A stretch of 64,000 nt of DNA from Psychrobacter sp. APC 3281 (GTDB taxonomy: Bacteria; Pseudomonadota; Gammaproteobacteria; Pseudomonadales; Moraxellaceae). The notes beneath the pieces are model-generated. The model saw only the letters and a program-made list of their open reading frames with translations, did not search any database and was not told the origin of the DNA. Positions 55,968-64,000 of the stretch are shown here, piece after piece (position 1 is the stretch's first letter; each line of letters begins with the position of its first letter). The stretch covers positions 1 through 64,000 of the forward strand of contig NZ_JASDCS010000001.1 of NCBI RefSeq assembly GCF_030407815.1. The letters run 5' to 3'. Position numbers and translations under genes: made by a program.

Positions 55968-56302
55968 AAAAAGCATGACATAAAAAACTGTGTGCTGTTC
56001 TAGGGCGTGTCCTCATTTTAAAAATGGTGATAAAAATGAGATAAATTGCCGTCAAACAAGGAAAATAGTGCAGATAATATCGAGATATTGACCAACTATT
56101 TGACGATGTTTGGCAAAATTTAGCTGTTTTTAGCCCATTTAGAGGACACTCGTTTGAATTGAGGACACGCCCTAGATTATTAAACGGTAAATACTAAACT
56201 AGCCTCTATCTATACCGCTGATTTCTTATTTACCGATAGATATTGTTATTGACATTGTTAACGAAGCTGCTGGCTCGATATATTAGGTAAGGTAGTGAAA
56301 TT
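55968..56302. other. Intergenic region containing MITE copy 2
   Basis: 335 bases between the BCCT gene and the uncharacterised gene at 56303. Apart from the MITE and about 130 bases of leader, nothing was recognised. Confidence 0.5.
56001..56174 (+). mobile_element. MITE, 174 bp, copy 2
   Basis: Same length and orientation as the copy at 49795, with inverted ends TAGGGCGTGTCCTC / GAGGACACGCCCTA and a nearly identical interior. It lies directly behind the BCCT gene, so the two copies bracket the LysR-to-BCCT cassette as direct repeats. Confidence 0.85.
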
Positions 56303-58051
56303 ATGAATATGGTTTATACAAATAATGCGAATAATAAAAGTATCGATGTCAAACCGCCTTCATTGGGTACAGGTTTTCGTACTCGTGATGTGATTATGGA
56401 TGCCCAAAGATTGGGTGCGATGCATCAAACCCGTATTAGCTTTGTGCGTACATTACTACGCAAGATTGATAAAGAAAAATGGACGCTCAGTACTCATTTG
56501 TGGGATTTAGATGAGCACGGTTATGGCAAAGTTATCTATCGTCTACATACGCCAGAGCATCTATATCATCTGGTGGTGTTCTGCAACGAGCTGGCTGATG
56601 AAGAGCGTAACGATAGAGTCATTGCCCAAAAATGGGATGTAACATTTGGTCTAGTGTTTGGCGAGATAAGCGAAGAACTGCTGGATAACTTACAAGCCAA
56701 TGTGCCGTTGCAAGAAGCAGGTCGTAACTCTAATATGTTGATGGTGCTGGCACGCGCAAACAAGAGCGTACGAGTCTTTGATCATATTGTGAGCTCGCTC
56801 GCTGCCGGTCAGCAACCAGATTTAGATGTGTTAGCGCAAGTGGGTTATATCTTGCGTACCACGGCGGTCTACGGCAATGGTAAATTTGGTATTTATGATT
56901 TTAAGCCGTTAGAACATAGTGAAGACTTTGACCAATCGTTTCGCGCGCAGATGTGTGCTGTGTATCTACTACGTGAGTTTAGCCTAGACTGGGTCGATTA
57001 TTTGGCGCAGAAAAAGGGCGGTAGTAAAGCGGTTGCGCTGCATCCAGAGATTAAGCGTTATTTGGGGATTGGTAATGCCACTGGTTTGGGTATGGCGCCG
57101 TATTTGATTAACCACCCTTGTGTGGTTGATCAATGGCTGACCACCCGTGAGGAAGCACTGCAAGCGACATTAACCTGTCAGATTGAACCCAAAGAAACGG
57201 CGCATTTTGCCAGTTTAATCAAACGTGCTATTCAGCATTTTGGCGAGATTGTCACCATCAATGAGCAGCAAATAGAACGCAATGAAACGGTTGTCACAGA
57301 ATTAATGGTACTACAAAACAATTTGATGACTACTATCAATCACTATGTGACATGGGCGGAGTTCTTGCAAGCGCACCATGATCTGAGTCTTGAGAGCCAA
57401 GAGGTCATCATTTCTTGCTTGATGGAGCTGTATCCTGAGCGTGTTGATGCGTTTCAAGAGAAAATAAATGCCGATGAAAGCTTGTCGTTACCGAAGGGCA
57501 AGGTGATTCAAGATTTGATTGATATACTGGAGCGACACTATCAGTGGGCGATTAATATTGATTTTAGCCAGCCTGATAATAGTCATTGGTTTTGGTATCG
57601 TTCGGTGGATAAAGAAGAGCCACGCCTAGGTGTGCGTGGGCAAGAGGTAGGCGCAGATCGTGAGCTTGCACTAGACATCGCAAGGCAAGCAAACAGACTG
57701 TATCTCGCGCTTAAACAAGCCAACGCTCAGCAACTGATATCTGAGTTTATTTTAAACCAACCAAAGTATCGCTCAATCGCGCGCCGTGTTTGGACAATGG
57801 GGCATAAACAGTTGGGTGATATTCAGATGAATGTCTTACACAAAGACGCGTTACCTATGCATCTGTTACGGTGTAAATTGTCTATGTTTGGTGCAACCAA
57901 GTTTGATCCGAGATCAGATCGCTGGGTCAGAATCACCTTGTTCCAAGGCGCACCTTTATTTGCAGAAGTGCATAATGATGAATGGCTGTTTCCTTTATTA
58001 CCAGATTTGTCGACAGAGCAGGGAGGTTTGACTCATGATCGTATCGCATAA
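56303..58051 (+). CDS. Conserved protein of unknown function, partner of DUF3726 protein
   Basis: 582 aa, no signal peptide or membrane segment. Not recognised. It has no P-loop, helix-turn-helix or zinc cluster that I can see; it is rich in Leu/Gln helices, with a conserved-looking centre (LHPEIKRYLGIGNATGLGM) and C-terminal part (SMFGATKFDPRSDRWVRITLF). It overlaps the next gene by 17 bases, so the two products are translationally coupled and probably act together. Confidence 0.75.
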   Translation: MNMVYTNNANNKSIDVKPPSLGTGFRTRDVIMDAQRLGAMHQTRISFVRTLLRKIDKEKWTLSTHLWDLDEHGYGKVIYRLHTPEHLYHLVVFCNELADEERNDRVIAQKWDVTFGLVFGEISEELLDNLQANVPLQEAGRNSNMLMVLARANKSVRVFDHIVSSLAAGQQPDLDVLAQVGYILRTTAVYGNGKFGIYDFKPLEHSEDFDQSFRAQMCAVYLLREFSLDWVDYLAQKKGGSKAVALHPEIKRYLGIGNATGLGMAPYLINHPCVVDQWLTTREEALQATLTCQIEPKETAHFASLIKRAIQHFGEIVTINEQQIERNETVVTELMVLQNNLMTTINHYVTWAEFLQAHHDLSLESQEVIISCLMELYPERVDAFQEKINADESLSLPKGKVIQDLIDILERHYQWAINIDFSQPDNSHWFWYRSVDKEEPRLGVRGQEVGADRELALDIARQANRLYLALKQANAQQLISEFILNQPKYRSIARRVWTMGHKQLGDIQMNVLHKDALPMHLLRCKLSMFGATKFDPRSDRWVRITLFQGAPLFAEVHNDEWLFPLLPDLSTEQGGLTHDRIA

Positions 58052-58760
58052 TGAAATCGTAGCAATGGTGTATAAAGCCTTTACTGGGATGCATCGAGAA
58101 GTTGGGGAAGCTGATGTAATCGCTACGATGGTTGCTGAATTGCAGATGGCAGGCTTGGATGGCGTCAGACACTTTAACAATGCTAGCCCGTATATTTTAA
58201 CCGAGAGCGATACGCCAATTGATATCGTCCATCAAGATGCTAAGGCGATGCGTTTAGATTTGCACGGTAGTAGCTTGGCGTGTCATTTGCCGACGATCAT
58301 CGATTACGCTCTTGAAAAAATGGCTGATTCAGCACACTTTCATATTTACTTGCAGAATTGTCATAACCGCTGGCTGGCTTATAGCGAGCTGGTAGGGCTG
58401 GCGGCCAAAGGCTATGCCTGTTTGGCCAAATGGGACAATGGCTCGGTGCCTAAGCATACGTTATTTACATTGAATCAAGGGTTTGTCTATCCTGACCTTT
58501 ACTTTTTTGACAAGGCACAGTCAAATTACAATACCAATGATATGGTCATCGAGATTGCGACTCAAAACTTCGATATCGAACATGATATCCAGCATTTCGA
58601 TCGTAAAATATCGACAGACGAGCTCTTTGAAACTCATCAGCGCGCATGGAAAGAGGGTATCTATGTCGATGACGAACAGTGGGCGATACTCAAAAAAACG
58701 GCAGCGGCTATACTGGTTGAAAATAGCGAAGCATCTAGTCGCGGCGCGGGTGGAGTATAA
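58035..58760 (+). CDS. DUF3726-like protein
   Basis: 241 aa. The N-terminal block SHNEIVAMVYKAFTGMH, followed by GEADVIA and AGLDGVRHF, resembles DUF3726 proteins. GGAGG lies 8 bases before the ATG, inside the 3' end of the preceding gene. Function unknown. Both genes directly follow the BCCT cassette and MITE copy 2, so a link to that pathway is possible but not shown. Confidence 0.7.
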   Translation: MIVSHNEIVAMVYKAFTGMHREVGEADVIATMVAELQMAGLDGVRHFNNASPYILTESDTPIDIVHQDAKAMRLDLHGSSLACHLPTIIDYALEKMADSAHFHIYLQNCHNRWLAYSELVGLAAKGYACLAKWDNGSVPKHTLFTLNQGFVYPDLYFFDKAQSNYNTNDMVIEIATQNFDIEHDIQHFDRKISTDELFETHQRAWKEGIYVDDEQWAILKKTAAAILVENSEASSRGAGGV

Positions 58761-58828
58761 AACCAAACCTGTTAATTACGTTAATTATGTCAGTTATGCT
58801 ACGAAACAGATTTTTGTATGATGAGTAA

Positions 58829-59755
58829 TTAGTCGTTTGGCGCGTGCGCTATATTCTCATCCCAGTACGGCGGCGTACCATAGTAGTTGTTCATAAAGTC
58901 GATAAAGCACCTAACTTTGTGAGGTAGTAGTTTTCTATGGGCATAGACAGCATACAACCCTAAAGAGTTAGGTTCATATTCTGGCAATACTACGACCAAC
59001 TTGCCAGTACTTAACGCTTCGCTAGCAATGAAAGTCGGCTGTAATATCAATCCTCCGCCTGCAATAGCTGCTTCAACGAGTACATCGCCATTATTACTAT
59101 GGAAAACGCTACGTTCTTTGAATTGTTTGGTCTTTAGGTATTTGTAGATTTGACCCTTAGTATCTACATTCATATAGCTATAATGCAAATAGCGATGCGA
59201 CTCTAAATCCTCAAGTTGCTTAGGTGTGCCATGAGCTTTGAGGTACTCGGGCGAGGCGCATAATACCACGCGAATCGGAGCAATCTGCTTGGCGATAAGC
59301 GATGAACTTTGGAGCTGTCCGATACGCAGGGCAATATCAAACCCTTCTTCAACGATATCTACTTTTCGATCACTCAGCTGCAAATCAACGGTAACTGACG
59401 GATAGCGCTCCTGAAAATCAGTGATGAGTTTTGCCATATGCTTTAGGGCAAAGGAGACGGGTGCACTGATTCGCAGGACGCCTTTGGGATGCTGCTGTAA
59501 GCCGCCTAACTGCGATGCCATTTCATCAATACTCAATAAAACCTGCTGCGCATGCGTAAAGTATTGACTGCCAGCTTCTGTCAGACTGACTTTGCGCGTA
59601 GTGCGGTTGAGCAGGCGAGTATGTAGTTCCTCCTCTAGCTTTGCTACATACTTGCTTACTAGCTGCGGCGAGAGCTGCATCGTAATAGCCGCTTTGCTAA
59701 AGCTACCTTCTGTCACTACCGCGACGAAAGCGCGCATGGCATCGATTCTATCCAT
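58829..59755 (-). CDS. LysR-family regulator (CrgA-like)
   Basis: 308 aa from the ATG at 59755 (MDRIDAMRAFVAVVTEGSF), which has AGGGA 6 bases upstream; an in-frame extension to 59896 is not supported. Helix-turn-helix SFSKAAITMQLSPQLVSKYVAKLEE (residues 20-45), then the effector domain. Divergent from doxX and the LigB-type dioxygenase gene, which it probably controls in response to an electrophile or aromatic. Confidence 0.87.
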   Translation of the reverse strand: MDRIDAMRAFVAVVTEGSFSKAAITMQLSPQLVSKYVAKLEEELHTRLLNRTTRKVSLTEAGSQYFTHAQQVLLSIDEMASQLGGLQQHPKGVLRISAPVSFALKHMAKLITDFQERYPSVTVDLQLSDRKVDIVEEGFDIALRIGQLQSSSLIAKQIAPIRVVLCASPEYLKAHGTPKQLEDLESHRYLHYSYMNVDTKGQIYKYLKTKQFKERSVFHSNNGDVLVEAAIAGGGLILQPTFIASEALSTGKLVVVLPEYEPNSLGLYAVYAHRKLLPHKVRCFIDFMNNYYGTPPYWDENIAHAPND

Positions 59756-59916
59756 ATCTGTCCCTATAATTCTCTCGATATCAAATCCATTATAAACAGT
59801 ATGTTGATAATTATTCAATATAAATGAGCTTACTCTTTTATAGCGTTGATAGTAAAGTGTGCCTATATCATTTTCGACACTATTTATTCTAATCATACCT
59901 TATGGAGTAAGCATCA

Positions 59917-60363
59917 ATGAAATCATCACTATTAGATACTATTTTGACATCAAAAGCTGGAGTGGCGGCTTTAGTGCTTCGGGTACCCGTTGGCTTAATT
60001 TTAGCAGCACATGGCGCTCAGAAGCTATTTGGTTGGTTCGGTGGTAATGGGCTAGCAGGTACGGCTCAATGGTTAAGCAGTATGGGTATGGAGCCTGGCT
60101 ACTTAATGGCAATACTAGCAGGCGGTGCTGAATTCTTCGGTGGTCTAGCTCTGGTATTAGGTCTGCTAACCAGACCAGCCGCTTTAGCCGCAGCCTTTAC
60201 CATGTTGGTGGCTATTTTCTCTGTTCATATCAGTAATGGGCTATTTGCTGATAATGGTGGTTATGAATACGCATTAACCTTGATGGTGGCTACACTTGCC
60301 CTAGCCATCCAAGGTGGCGGCTCCCTCAGTATGGATAAGGTATTATCAGAAAAATTAGGATAG
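59917..60363 (+). CDS. DoxX-family membrane protein
   Basis: 148 aa with four hydrophobic helices. HGAQKLFGWFGGNGL after the first helix is the family signature. GGAG lies upstream of the ATG. Members accompany redox or aromatic-stress genes; here it precedes the LigB-type dioxygenase by 88 bases, as is often seen for doxX-ygiD pairs. Confidence 0.86.
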   Translation: MKSSLLDTILTSKAGVAALVLRVPVGLILAAHGAQKLFGWFGGNGLAGTAQWLSSMGMEPGYLMAILAGGAEFFGGLALVLGLLTRPAALAAAFTMLVAIFSVHISNGLFADNGGYEYALTLMVATLALAIQGGGSLSMDKVLSEKLG

Positions 60364-60451
60364 GTTTTATAGTTGTAAATGGTTTTATTCAATTTTCGTG
60401 AATAAAGCTGTTTAATTAGAGCCATTTAATAAAAGCAACAAGGGGAAAGCC

Positions 60452-61279
60452 ATGACCACACTTTTATCTAATGAGCCAGTCAGCCAGCCTGTACTGTTTA
60501 TACCGCATGGTGCAGGGCCTTGTTTTTTTATGGATTGGCAACCAGCGGATACGTGGCATGAGATGGCAACTTTTTTAAAGGGCATTTCTGCTCGTTTGCC
60601 TGAGCGACCAAAGGCTATCTTAATCATTAGTGCCCATTGGCAGAAGACTGAGTTTAGTATCACCGCTGGCAAGCAACCTGATCTCATTTATGATTATTAT
60701 GGCTTTCCTGAGCATACTTATAATTTGACTTATCCAGCCTCAGGCGCGCCAGCATTGGCGGAGCAAGTCAGTAGTCTACTGATAGAGGCCGGGGTAGGTA
60801 ATAAACAAGATGCGGAGCGCGGTTTTGATCATGGGGTATTTATACCGCTTAAGCTAATGTTCCCTGAGGCAGATATTCCAGTGGTGCAGCTATCTTTACG
60901 TCATGATTTAGACCCACAAGCGCATTTGGCTGCTGGTCAGGCATTGGCGTCATTACGTACAGAGGGTGTGCTAATCGTCGGTAGCGGCATGAGCTTTCAT
61001 AATATGCGCGGTTATGGCGATACCAGTTTTACTGAACCATCAGAGCGTTTTGATGAATGGCTAACGAATACTGTGGAATTAGCAGATTCGGATAAACGAC
61101 TTGCGGCATTGGTCAACTGGAAAAATGCTCCTCACGCGCTTGACTCACATCCATTAGGGGCAGAGGAGCATTTGTTACCGCTTATGATAGCGGTGGGTGC
61201 AGCAGGATGTGACAAAGGGCACAAGATTTACTCCCAGCAAGTGCTAAAAACGCAAATATCAGCCTTTCAGTTTGGTTGA
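60452..61279 (+). CDS. DODA/LigB-type extradiol dioxygenase (YgiD-like)
   Basis: 275 aa. The metal ligands of the LigB fold are visible: His19 (IPHGAG), His62 (ISAHWQ) and a further His in the RGFDHGVFIPL block; SGMSFHNMRGYG is also conserved. YgiD-type enzymes cleave catechol rings such as DOPA with Zn or Fe. AAGGGGAAAG lies before the ATG. Its native substrate is unknown; the LysR-DoxX context suggests a stress or detoxification role. Confidence 0.86.
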   Translation: MTTLLSNEPVSQPVLFIPHGAGPCFFMDWQPADTWHEMATFLKGISARLPERPKAILIISAHWQKTEFSITAGKQPDLIYDYYGFPEHTYNLTYPASGAPALAEQVSSLLIEAGVGNKQDAERGFDHGVFIPLKLMFPEADIPVVQLSLRHDLDPQAHLAAGQALASLRTEGVLIVGSGMSFHNMRGYGDTSFTEPSERFDEWLTNTVELADSDKRLAALVNWKNAPHALDSHPLGAEEHLLPLMIAVGAAGCDKGHKIYSQQVLKTQISAFQFG

Positions 61280-61486
61280 ATATTACTTTTTAACTTCATC
61301 TCAAATCGTTAGTCTGATTTTTCTAGTCGTATATGAGCTCACCATAACGTTATAAAACCCTTACGTTTATCTTATAAAAATTTTGATCAGAGGACGGTAT
61401 TATTCTAAGGAACAGTAAGCTTCAGGTTGGGTATCCAATTTTACCACTCTAATAAGAAAGACAAGTAAACAAAAAAAGGAATCATA

Positions 61487-63061
61487 ATGATGGCTTTGAA
61501 CCATATGATGAAAAGGTTTTGCAAAGCGACAGTCATAATTTTGAGCTTTAATATGGCGTCTTCATTTGCAGCGAATAACGATATAGAAGGACAACAGATG
61601 ACGGTTTCTGTTCATCAAGGCGAAGTCCAAGGTAAAGTGAATGCCGACGTTACGTCATTTTATGGTATTCCTTATGCTTATGATCCTTTTACAAAAGCGC
61701 TTAGGTTTAAAGCTCCTCAGGCGTATGAAAAGTGGGAAGGAGTCTTGGACGCCACAAAAAAAACAGCGCCAGTTCCGCAGCCAGGCAGAGAGCAGACGGT
61801 TGAGCTTGTCGGTGCTGCAGGAGACCTTACCTTAAACATATGGGCGCCAACGGCTGCTCTACAATCAAATAAGCAGCTACCTGTGATGGTTTGGATACCT
61901 GGCGGCGCTTTTATTCGGGCAGATGCAGGAGAAGAGGCGTACAACGGTACTAGCTTTGCAAGAAATGACGCGATTGTTGTCACTGTGAATTATCGCGTTG
62001 GTGTGGATGGGTTTATGAATTTAGATGGTGCGCCAGATAATAGAGGTATTCTCGATCAAATTGCGGCATTACAATGGGTACAGAAAAACATTGCCAATTT
62101 TGGCGGTAATCCAGAGAATGTTACTTTATTCGGTCAATCAGCAGGTGCTGAAAGCGTTGCCATACTTTTGGGCACAGACAAAGCAAAAGGTCTGTTTCAA
62201 CAAGCAATCATGCAAAGCCCACCAATGCAATTCATGACCATGGAGCAAGCAGATCGAGTTAGCCAAACTTTTGCCAAAGAGCTGGGTGTATCAGCAACGA
62301 TAAGCGATATCTCTCAAATTCCTCTTGAAACGTTAGTCACTGAAGTTATTGATATTGGTAACACTATAAAGAATCGAGACCAGTGGGGCATGATGTCTTG
62401 GGGCGGCACAGCGTTTTTGCCTGTCGCTGATGGAGATGTCATCAAAGAGTCACCTATGAGAGATCTGGCGAACAATACAGATCCAGCCATTCCCGTTATC
62501 GTGGGTAGTACGGATCAAGAAGCCAGACTGTATTATGTTCCAGGCGGTGCTATCGACCAAATTCCTGCAACACAAAGATCGCAGTTGTTGAGTGATTTAT
62601 CTTTGAGTGGTGCATCGCGTGATGTTTACGCGCCAATTAAGAATGAAAAATCTATTGGCGATAGCTTTGCTGACATTCAGTCTGATTATACCTTTCGGAT
62701 GCCTGCAGTCCATATTGCTGAGCACTTGGTTAACAACGTCAATAAAGTCTGGCATTATAACTTTTCGTGGTTTTCACCAGCCTTTGATGGAAAATTAGGC
62801 GCCGCGCATTTTGTGGATGTGCCTTTTACCTTTAACGCTCTTGATAGTGAGCAAGCTAAAAGCTTTATTGGCGATCAACCATCGCAAAAGCTTGCCAATA
62901 CTATGCATCAGAACTGGATCGAGTTTGCTCGTTCTGGACAAGCACCATGGGATAACTATCGACTAGCAGATCGAGCAACGATGGTATTTGATACTGACTC
63001 TAAAATTGTTAACGACCCTGAGCGAGATGTTAGAGTATTGTGGAAAGATTATTCGTTCTAG
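61487..63061 (+). CDS. Secreted type-B carboxylesterase
   Basis: 524 aa. An N-terminal signal peptide ends near SFAANN, so it is exported. GQSAGAES holds the nucleophilic Ser, STDQEA the acidic residue and GAAHFVDVPF the His of the catalytic triad; VWIPGGAF is the oxyanion-hole block. AAGGA lies 6 bases before the ATG. Such enzymes hydrolyse carboxylic esters; release of hydroxycinnamates from esters (as HcaG does for chlorogenate) is conceivable but the gene is far from hca. It appears monocistronic. Confidence 0.86.
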   Translation: MMALNHMMKRFCKATVIILSFNMASSFAANNDIEGQQMTVSVHQGEVQGKVNADVTSFYGIPYAYDPFTKALRFKAPQAYEKWEGVLDATKKTAPVPQPGREQTVELVGAAGDLTLNIWAPTAALQSNKQLPVMVWIPGGAFIRADAGEEAYNGTSFARNDAIVVTVNYRVGVDGFMNLDGAPDNRGILDQIAALQWVQKNIANFGGNPENVTLFGQSAGAESVAILLGTDKAKGLFQQAIMQSPPMQFMTMEQADRVSQTFAKELGVSATISDISQIPLETLVTEVIDIGNTIKNRDQWGMMSWGGTAFLPVADGDVIKESPMRDLANNTDPAIPVIVGSTDQEARLYYVPGGAIDQIPATQRSQLLSDLSLSGASRDVYAPIKNEKSIGDSFADIQSDYTFRMPAVHIAEHLVNNVNKVWHYNFSWFSPAFDGKLGAAHFVDVPFTFNALDSEQAKSFIGDQPSQKLANTMHQNWIEFARSGQAPWDNYRLADRATMVFDTDSKIVNDPERDVRVLWKDYSF

Positions 63062-63126
63062 AACGATGATGCCAAGTATATAGCCTGAAGCATAACTCAC
63101 GTGCATAAAGATCTATACGCGGCATG

Positions 63127-63155
63127 GGCTATCATAACAGCCACTTATGATAGCC
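63127..63155 (+). terminator. Hairpin after the esterase gene
   Basis: A perfect 11-bp stem (GGCTATCATAA / TTATGATAGCC) with a 7-base loop, 66 bases after the esterase stop, without a T-tract. Confidence 0.5.
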
Positions 63156-63289
63156 GTGGGTGCATGAGGATTGACATAAGGCGTAAAGTTTACTTTTAAC
63201 CAAACTAAAAACGAAGTTGGTCGCTTTTCAGTTTGGCTAAATGTTTTGAAAAGTACAATCCATAGTATTTCAGTGTAGTTGTCAAAAAC

Positions 63290-63326
63290 AAAACATCCTT
63301 TGAATCTCAGAATCAAAGGATGTTTT
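63290..63326 (-). terminator. Rho-independent terminator of nirD
   Basis: A perfect 14-bp stem (AAAACATCCTTTGA / TCAAAGGATGTTTT) with a 9-base loop. On the minus strand it follows the nirD stop by 52 bases and runs into GTTTTTG. It may also act for the esterase. Confidence 0.8.
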
Positions 63327-63377
63327 AGGTTAATAGAGCAGTTATTAACAACTTATCAAAATAAGAGATAATGTCTC

Positions 63378-63731
63378 TTATGATTCATATTTTGCCACTA
63401 CATTATTTCCGTCAAGTTCAAATTTATAGGTGTTGAGCACAATACACTCATCATCTAAACACTGACCAGTAGCTAGGTTAAAGCGTTGCTTATAGATGGG
63501 CGAGGCCACATAAAGCACTTCTTTTGCTGTCCCTGTATCATCTGTAATCGTGGTGCCACCAATCAAACCCCGAGACAATACATTGGCTTGACTGAATGGA
63601 TCGTAGTTATCAAGAGCAAATAAATCGTTCTGTTTGGTACGAAAGATAGCAATTTGTTTGCCATCTATCAGGGCGCAGACACCGGTTTCAGGAATGATAT
63701 CGTCAAGTGTACAAATAGTCTGTTGGTTCAT
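63378..63731 (-). CDS. nirD: Nitrite reductase (NADH) small subunit
   Basis: 117 aa, normal NirD length. NYDPFSQANVLSRGLIGG and VASPIYKQRFNLATGQCLDDE are NirD signatures; the Cys-His ligands of true Rieske proteins are absent, as is usual for NirD. With NirB it forms the assimilatory NADH-nitrite reductase making ammonium. AAGGA lies 9 bases before the ATG. It follows nirB on the minus strand after a 165-base gap. Confidence 0.93.
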   Translation of the reverse strand: MNQQTICTLDDIIPETGVCALIDGKQIAIFRTKQNDLFALDNYDPFSQANVLSRGLIGGTTITDDTGTAKEVLYVASPIYKQRFNLATGQCLDDECIVLNTYKFELDGNNVVAKYES

Positions 63732-63845
63732 GAGGCGGTATCCTTAGTGATGATAATATTGCTCTGTATGAGTGGTAAATCATGAGTGACAAGCTGCAAG
63801 TCACGAAAACATGAGTCCAGAAATATAATTCGAAAATCATGAGTC

Positions 63846-63884
63846 AAAAAACAGCACCTTGCTTGTTGTGATAACAAACAAGGC
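63846..63884 (-). terminator. Imperfect hairpin with T-run between nirB and nirD
   Basis: Read on the minus strand: CCTTG-TTGTT-type stem with one mismatch, a 5-base loop, and six T five bases later. It could attenuate nirD relative to nirB. Confidence 0.4.
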
Positions 63885-63896
63885 ACTCATCATTGG

Positions 63897-64000
63897 CTAA
63901 GCCAGTTCAACCAGGTTGATGGTTGCTTTTTCCGCATCAGTCGCTGGGCGAATCTGTTCACGATCGGTCACGAAAACGACATTGTCATCGCCTTTCTCAC
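63897..64000 (-). CDS. nirB: Nitrite reductase large subunit, C-terminal end (partial)
   Basis: The last 33 codons of a minus-strand gene that continues beyond the window, ending at a TAG at 63897-63899. The reading (VFVTDREQIRPATD, ending NLVELA) resembles the NirB C-terminus, and the next gene downstream is nirD, its regular partner. Identification rests on this short piece and on synteny. Confidence 0.75.
   Translation of the reverse strand, partial: EKGDDNVVFVTDREQIRPATDAEKATINLVELA

Larger units (their letters stand above)
63062..63377. other. Intergenic region between convergent esterase and nirD
   Basis: 316 bases. Two inverted repeats are listed separately. No gene was found. Confidence 0.55.

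Noticed and set aside
1-64000. tRNA, rRNA, riboswitches, phage or integrase genes
   Set aside because: Looked for on both strands by eye; nothing with a cloverleaf, conserved rRNA segment or recombinase motif was noticed. A covariance-model search would be decisive.

Overview
The window looks like chromosome of a Moraxellaceae bacterium, most likely Psychrobacter. This is an inference from the hca-type hydroxycinnamate genes (arranged as in Acinetobacter), two DcaP-like porins, moderate-to-low GC and AT-rich intergenic DNA. No rRNA, tRNA, CRISPR array, phage gene or intact transposase was recognised. The sequence ends inside nirB.

Region 1 (about 1-19,800) is a catabolic island for aromatic and acyl acids. 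It opens with hydroxycinnamoyl-CoA hydratase-lyase, vanillin-type aldehyde dehydrogenase, feruloyl-CoA synthetase and a MarR repressor (hcaA-hcaB-hcaC-hcaR). A DcaP-like porin, an orphan TRAP solute-binding lipoprotein, an IclR regulator and an aromatic-acid-type MFS carrier follow. Next comes a complete beta-oxidation set: acyl-CoA dehydrogenase, enoyl-CoA hydratase, 3-hydroxyacyl-CoA dehydrogenase, PcaF/PaaJ-like thiolase, acyl-CoA ligase and thioesterase. A second DcaP-like porin closes the region. A shared palindromic motif (core CCGCATAGCG) upstream of the IclR gene and, twice, in the divergent beta-oxidation promoter region suggests one regulon.

Region 2 (19,857-26,102) holds four glycosyltransferases on the minus strand, facing an unassigned protein with a faint sialyltransferase-like C-terminal pattern; it is probably a surface glycan locus. 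Region 3 (26,580-35,637) is mixed: LysR, SDR, EamA exporter, homocysteine methyltransferase-like protein, two lipoproteins, MDR oxidoreductase, glutathione transferase and a second LysR.

Region 4 (35,735-43,892) is a 5-oxoproline (pyroglutamate) utilisation cluster: IclR regulator, YcsI-like DUF1445 protein, biotin carrier, biotin carboxylase, pxpB, pxpC, pxpA, an NRAMP-related carrier lacking the usual metal motifs, and a second carrier-like protein lacking the biotinyl lysine. A MITE-like repeat sits between accC and pxpB.

Region 5 (44,304-49,703) has an orphan protein with a possible HEPN motif, the cueR-copA copper pair with a 19-bp-spacer MerR-type promoter, and an orphan NADAR-family antitoxin-like gene. 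Region 6 (49,795-56,174) is a LysR-RidA-aldehyde dehydrogenase-M19-like-BCCT cassette, flanked by two 174-bp direct copies of one MITE and probably for a betaine-like compound. Region 7 (56,303-64,000) has two overlapping uncharacterised genes, LysR/DoxX/LigB-type dioxygenase, a secreted type-B carboxylesterase, nirD and the 3' end of nirB.
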